64,000 nucleotides of DNA, taken from NCBI GenBank assembly GCA_964291635.2, contig OZ219903.1:1-64000 (forward strand). The letters are read 5' to 3'. Below are positions 63,827 to 64,000 of this stretch, in pieces. This stretch comes from JAPPHA01 sp964291635 (GTDB lineage: Bacteria > Pseudomonadota > Alphaproteobacteria > Rhodobacterales > Rhodobacteraceae). The first letter of the stretch is position 1; each line of letters begins with the position of its first letter. Position numbers and translations under genes: made by a program. The notes below the pieces were generated by a model that ran no database searches, was not told the DNA's origin, and was given only the letters and a program-made list of their open reading frames with translations.

Positions 63827-64000
63827 TCAGCCAGTGGCCGGTCCCGATTTCATACGCCCGCTGGTCAGGTCGCGCTCGTATTGAGCGATCCCTGCCCGAA
63901 TTGTGGCCACCATCCGGCCACGTGGCGTATCAATTTCGAAGGGCGTGCCATTCATTGCGACGACCGAGACCTTCCATTCCGCCAACCATTGCAGCGTGGC
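63827..64000 (-). pseudogene. Serine recombinase/resolvase fragment at the window edge
   Basis: Entering from the right edge on the minus strand: LQWLAEWKVSVVAMNGTPFE, DTPRGRMVATIRAGIAQYER and DLTSGRMKSG, then TGA (63827-63829). This is the central part of a resolvase catalytic domain ending prematurely where the normal protein continues with the E-helix and HTH. The 5' part is outside the window. It is probably the host sequence into which the neighbouring elements inserted, or an older mobile relic. Confidence 0.75.

Overview
This 64 kb window comes from a GC-rich bacterium. The gene families (apt behind an MTA-phosphorylase-like gene, several binding-protein-dependent transporters, PxpABC, TRAP and TctA components, a BMP-type transporter) suggest an alphaproteobacterium. 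I cannot name a genus from sequence alone. The window is mostly catabolic and transport DNA, cut up by a large amount of gene decay, many toxin-antitoxin-like relics and two insertion elements.

Layout. 1-4.1 kb: the 3' end of a probable methylthioadenosine phosphorylase gene, apt, a heavily decayed aminobutyraldehyde-dehydrogenase-like pseudogene and an intact acyl-CoA synthetase. 4.7-6.1 kb: a frameshifted HipA/CtkA-like kinase coupled to a frameshifted HipS-like (HipA N-subdomain) gene. 7-21.3 kb: an amide/peptide catabolic cluster read mainly rightward. It has an XRE-cupin regulator with twin operator-like dyads, a family-5 (Dpp/Opp) ABC transporter whose two permease genes are frameshifted, a GAF protein, a broken hydantoinase A, an N-carbamoyl-amino-acid-hydrolase-like M20 enzyme, a D-2-hydroxyacid dehydrogenase, pxpB, pxpC (frameshifted), pxpA (convergent), a class I glutamine amidotransferase and an M24 peptidase. 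21.7-28 kb: a secreted metallo-beta-lactamase-fold protein, a deletion scar joining tctA and lysR remnants, two DUF1538 membrane proteins with a PII-like protein, and a SnoaL-like protein. 28-31 kb: a TPR protein, resolvase/integrase relics and a BrnT/BrnA pair with a dead toxin.

31.3-41.5 kb: an SDR oxidoreductase, kbl, an orphan frameshifted TRAP permease, then a complete BMP-type ABC transporter operon (binding protein, double ATPase, two permeases) followed by an alpha/beta hydrolase and a SorC-family regulator. 41.5-47 kb: a methyltransferase pseudogene (copy 1 of a repeat), DUF2442/DUF4160, an IlvD-like remnant, a Gfo/Idh/MocA oxidoreductase and a possible HEPN-like protein. 47-54.6 kb: a second, fully intact family-5 ABC operon with an AstE/AspA-like deacylase and a class III aminotransferase placed between the permease and ATPase genes. 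54.6-59.4 kb: a PIN plus XRE-ImmA/IrrE pair in which the PIN motif is mutated, an ABC ATPase remnant, a dead DUF4258/HTH pair and the intact methyltransferase copy 2. 60-63.7 kb: a 2.8 kb transposon carrying a DNA adenine methylase, abutting an IS5-family element, with a resolvase relic at the right edge.

How it works together. The two Dpp-type operons with their linked hydrolases, deacylase and aminotransferase look like import-and-degrade units for amide-bonded or N-acylated amino compounds. The BMP operon looks like a nucleoside or purine-like importer under a SorC regulator. Both Dpp operons carry a perfect 11-bp-stem hairpin between the binding-protein gene and the first permease gene. 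Many frameshifts are single-base length changes in short homopolymers, so read-level checking is needed to separate real gene decay from assembly error.
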